The position numbers were made by a program, and so were the translations under genes. From DTU015 sp964641455 (GTDB lineage Bacteria; Bacillota; Sulfobacillia; Fermentithermobacillales; Fermentithermobacillaceae), in assembly GCA_964641455.1 (NCBI GenBank), contig CAZXLH010000043.1, forward strand, positions 1-16,612: a stretch of 16,612 nt of DNA, written 5' to 3'. Positions within the stretch are counted from its first letter, which is position 1; the number at the start of each line of letters is the position of its first letter. The notes under the pieces were generated by a model. The model saw only the letters and a program-made list of their open reading frames with translations. It did no database searches and had not been told where the DNA came from. This document shows, piece by piece, positions 14,768 through 16,612 of the stretch.

Positions 14768-15026
14768 CGTTTGCCTTCCCCCTCCTTTTAATGGATTTAA
14801 CAGGAATGCTGGCAACCAAAGCTTTCTTCCGTTCACTGCCTTTCCAGTCAAATTCAAGCTCGCTCTCGTCGATCTCCACAAACTGAGAAATTGCCATTAT
14901 AACTGCATCTTTCATTTGTTCCATTGTGTGGGGGGCAAGCGCCAACCTATCTTGCATTAATACCAGTTTAAGTCTGTCTCTGGCTACATCCTTAGATTGC
15001 TCTTTCCTGCGAAACCAACCCAACAA
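14763..15026 (-). CDS. minE: Cell division topological specificity factor MinE
   Basis: MinE stimulates the MinD ATPase and drives pole-to-pole oscillation of MinCD, keeping the septum at mid-cell. 87 residues, the usual size. It shows the N-terminal membrane-targeting and anti-MinCD region (WFRRKEQSKDVARDRLKLVL) and the dimerisation part (MKDAVIMAISQFVEID, LEFDW). The start is the first of two tandem TTG codons, at 15026, with AAGGGGG 7 bases upstream; the second TTG at 15023 cannot be excluded. It is 12 bases from the minD stop, and its stop codon overlaps the likely rodA start. A MinE marks a MinCDE-type system rather than the DivIVA/MinJ system of Bacillus. Confidence 0.95.
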   Translation of the reverse strand: MLGWFRRKEQSKDVARDRLKLVLMQDRLALAPHTMEQMKDAVIMAISQFVEIDESELEFDWKGSERKKALVASIPVKSIKRRGKAND

Positions 15027-15038
15027 GCCTATACCCCC

Positions 15039-15836
15039 TTACTCTATATTAATCAGTTTCTTGAACTTCTCCCAAAGTGTTTCATGTTCAGTAAGATCCA
15101 GCAAAGGCACTTCTTCTCCCAACACGCGATGGGCTATATTTTGAAAAGCTTGGCCGGCTTTAGACCGGTCACTCGCCAAAGCAGCCGGTTCACCACGGTT
15201 GGTAGAAACAACTATGTATTCATCATCAGGGACAACACCCATTAGATCTATGGCCAAAATATCTATTATATCGGGTATATCCATCATATCGCCCCTGGCC
15301 ACCATTTTAGGCCTTAACCTATTCACTATTAATCCTGGCCTGTCTATTCCGGAAGCTTCCAAAAGCCCTATTATTCTGTCAGCGTCCCTAACAGCAGAAA
15401 CTTCCGGAGTGGTAACTATCAACGCTCTATCTGCCCCTGCAATGGCATTCTTAAATCCTTGCTCAATACCTGCCGGGCAATCAACTACGATGTAATCATG
15501 CTCCTCTTTAAGTTGTTCGACTAATTGTTTCATCTGTTCAGGAGTTACCGAAGTCTTGTCCTTTGTTTGAGCTGCGGGCAGCAAAAACAGCCCATCAAGC
15601 CTCTTGTCCTTAATGAGAGCCTGCCGAAGCCTGCAAAACCCCTCTACTACATCTACGAGATCATAAACTATGCGATTTTCAAGCCCCAGTACTACATCTA
15701 AATTCCTAAGTCCGATATCTGCATCAACCAGAACGACCCTTTTCCCCAAAGAAGCCAGGGCCACTCCAAGGTTAGCGCAGGCAGTAGTTTTTCCAACGCC
15801 TCCCTTGCCAGATGTGATCACTATTGCTTCACTCAA
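15039..15836 (-). CDS. minD: Septum site-determining ATPase MinD
   Basis: MinD is a membrane-binding ATPase of the ParA/MinD class that recruits MinC and is released by MinE. 265 residues, typical. The deviant Walker A KGGVGKTT is at about 11-18, followed by LVDADIGLRNLDVVLGLE and VDCPAGIE (Walker B region). The C-terminal amphipathic helix (ETLWEKFKKLINIE) is the membrane-targeting sequence. The longest frame starts at a TTG at 15851, but GGGAGG lies 7 bases before the TTG at 15836, and homologues begin MSEAIVITSGKGGVG, so 15836 is chosen. It overlaps the minC stop as TTGA (4 bases), indicating coupled translation. Confidence 0.96.
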   Translation of the reverse strand: MSEAIVITSGKGGVGKTTACANLGVALASLGKRVVLVDADIGLRNLDVVLGLENRIVYDLVDVVEGFCRLRQALIKDKRLDGLFLLPAAQTKDKTSVTPEQMKQLVEQLKEEHDYIVVDCPAGIEQGFKNAIAGADRALIVTTPEVSAVRDADRIIGLLEASGIDRPGLIVNRLRPKMVARGDMMDIPDIIDILAIDLMGVVPDDEYIVVSTNRGEPAALASDRSKAGQAFQNIAHRVLGEEVPLLDLTEHETLWEKFKKLINIE

Positions 15837-16570
15837 CGCTCTCCCTCCCAACGACTTCCATCTAATGGCTCTACCAAAATCATTCCGTCTTTCAGTCTTG
15901 CTACTTCAGGTTCTTTCGGAGTACCCAGATCGTCTTCAGGCGGACGGCCAATTACATCACCTATCCTGAGTTGAGTGGGTTCCAGTTTAAAAGCCACTAC
16001 TACTACGCCTGCGGCCCCTCCTGCACCGGCATGGGCAAGCCCTCTCAGATTCCCCATTACCACAATGTCACCTGTTGCGCTTATCTCTGCCCCAGGATTT
16101 ACGTCGCCTACAACAACCACATTGCCTTCATAGGTAATCCGCTGACCTGACCTGAGGGTGCCCTTGTACAGCAAAGTCTCCGGCCAAATAACCGGTTTAC
16201 CCTGGTTTTTCACGGGCCTTTGCCTGTATTCTATATTTCTGGCTTCCCTCTTAAGAGTCCTCTGACTTTTTTCGACATCTTCCACCCTTGGCCTCATGTT
16301 TCTGGGAGGCTCTTGATCTCCATGGATGATTCTCTTAAGGCGCAATCCATGGGGAAAAGCCAGTATGTTCTGGATCTCCAAAATCTGATCAATAGATAAA
16401 TCGAGTTTTCCTGTATCCAATACCACATCAGCACCTTGAAAAAACAGCTCTGCCCGCTTCAAATGATCTTTAAGCTTCTCAACTATGGTATCGAAATTCT
16501 GGCTGTCATTTAAGATCAGCTGCAAGCCGCCTTTTGTGCCTCTGAAAACTACATCCTGCCGTTGAGCCAT
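15833..16570 (-). CDS. minC: Septum site-determining protein MinC
   Basis: MinC is the division inhibitor that antagonises FtsZ assembly away from mid-cell when bound to MinD. The protein is 245 residues from the ATG at 16570. The N-terminal FtsZ-interacting domain spans about residues 6-100 (FRGTKGGLQLIL, AELFFQGADVVLD). A charged linker follows, then the right-handed beta-helix domain from about 140, with GTLRSGQRITYEGNVVVVGDV carrying the RSGQ signature that binds MinD, and GAEISATGDIVVMGNLRG. The frame extends to a TTG at 16588, but GGAGGAG lies 7 bases before the ATG at 16570. Only 42 bases of the window remain upstream, so the promoter and preceding gene are not visible. Confidence 0.95.
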   Translation of the reverse strand: MAQRQDVVFRGTKGGLQLILNDSQNFDTIVEKLKDHLKRAELFFQGADVVLDTGKLDLSIDQILEIQNILAFPHGLRLKRIIHGDQEPPRNMRPRVEDVEKSQRTLKREARNIEYRQRPVKNQGKPVIWPETLLYKGTLRSGQRITYEGNVVVVGDVNPGAEISATGDIVVMGNLRGLAHAGAGGAAGVVVVAFKLEPTQLRIGDVIGRPPEDDLGTPKEPEVARLKDGMILVEPLDGSRWEGER

Positions 16571-16612
16571 TTTGGTGCTCCTCCCCAAGGTTACTCTCGC
16601 CTGGTCTCCGGT

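Noticed and set aside
16591..16612. Possible 3' end of an upstream minus-strand gene (reading PETRRE then TAA), for example a penicillin-binding protein gene
   Set aside because: Only 22 bases are visible, too few to support a coding call.
1..16612. CRISPR arrays, tRNA or rRNA genes, transposases, riboswitches
   Set aside because: No regular repeats, cloverleaf-like segments, transposase motifs or long structured leaders were seen; intergenic space is very limited.

Overview
The window looks like a chromosomal piece from an anaerobic Gram-positive bacterium of the Bacillota, most likely the Clostridia. The evidence is a complete GatCAB amidotransferase, a MinC-MinD-MinE-RodA string, strong GGAGG-type ribosome binding sites, frequent TTG starts and moderate GC. 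This placement is an inference from gene content; no rRNA or other taxonomic marker is present. The window is almost fully coding, and no gap exceeds 300 bases.

There are three transcription blocks. Block 1 (minus strand, 16570 down to 13165) is minC-minD-minE-rodA-rseC: septum placement, cell-wall elongation and a small redox-type membrane protein. Its promoter lies upstream, outside the window. Block 2 (plus strand, 9864-13160) is a two-gene operon: an XPB/Rad25-family superfamily-2 helicase, and an ATPase-free partner. The C-terminal part of the partner resembles the N-terminal domain of the helicase. Block 3 (minus strand, 9704 down to 14) is pcrA-ligA-gatC-gatA-gatB-murB-rlmD: DNA repair (PcrA, LigA), tRNA-dependent amidation (GatCAB), peptidoglycan precursor synthesis (MurB) and 23S rRNA methylation (RlmD).

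Blocks 2 and 3 diverge from a short intergenic region (9705-9863). It holds two back-to-back candidate promoters and, over the likely XPB transcription start, a 27-base interrupted palindrome. Blocks 1 and 2 converge with only 4 bases between stop codons and no evident terminator.

The most interesting part is the XPB pair. The helicase has every XPB hallmark (GAGKT, DEVH, RED, QRLGRILRP). Its partner carries winged-helix-like regions followed by a domain that aligns without gaps to the XPB N-terminal domain (16 of 53 identical over the core). This layout recalls the XPB-p52 pair of eukaryotic TFIIH. The pair sits head to head with pcrA-ligA, two genes that act in the late steps of excision repair, so a bacterial XPB-based repair module is a reasonable hypothesis. 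The PcrA here ends without the usual C-terminal RNA-polymerase-binding extension. Several start codons were moved from the longest-ORF position to internal codons with a better ribosome binding site; each move is explained in its entry.
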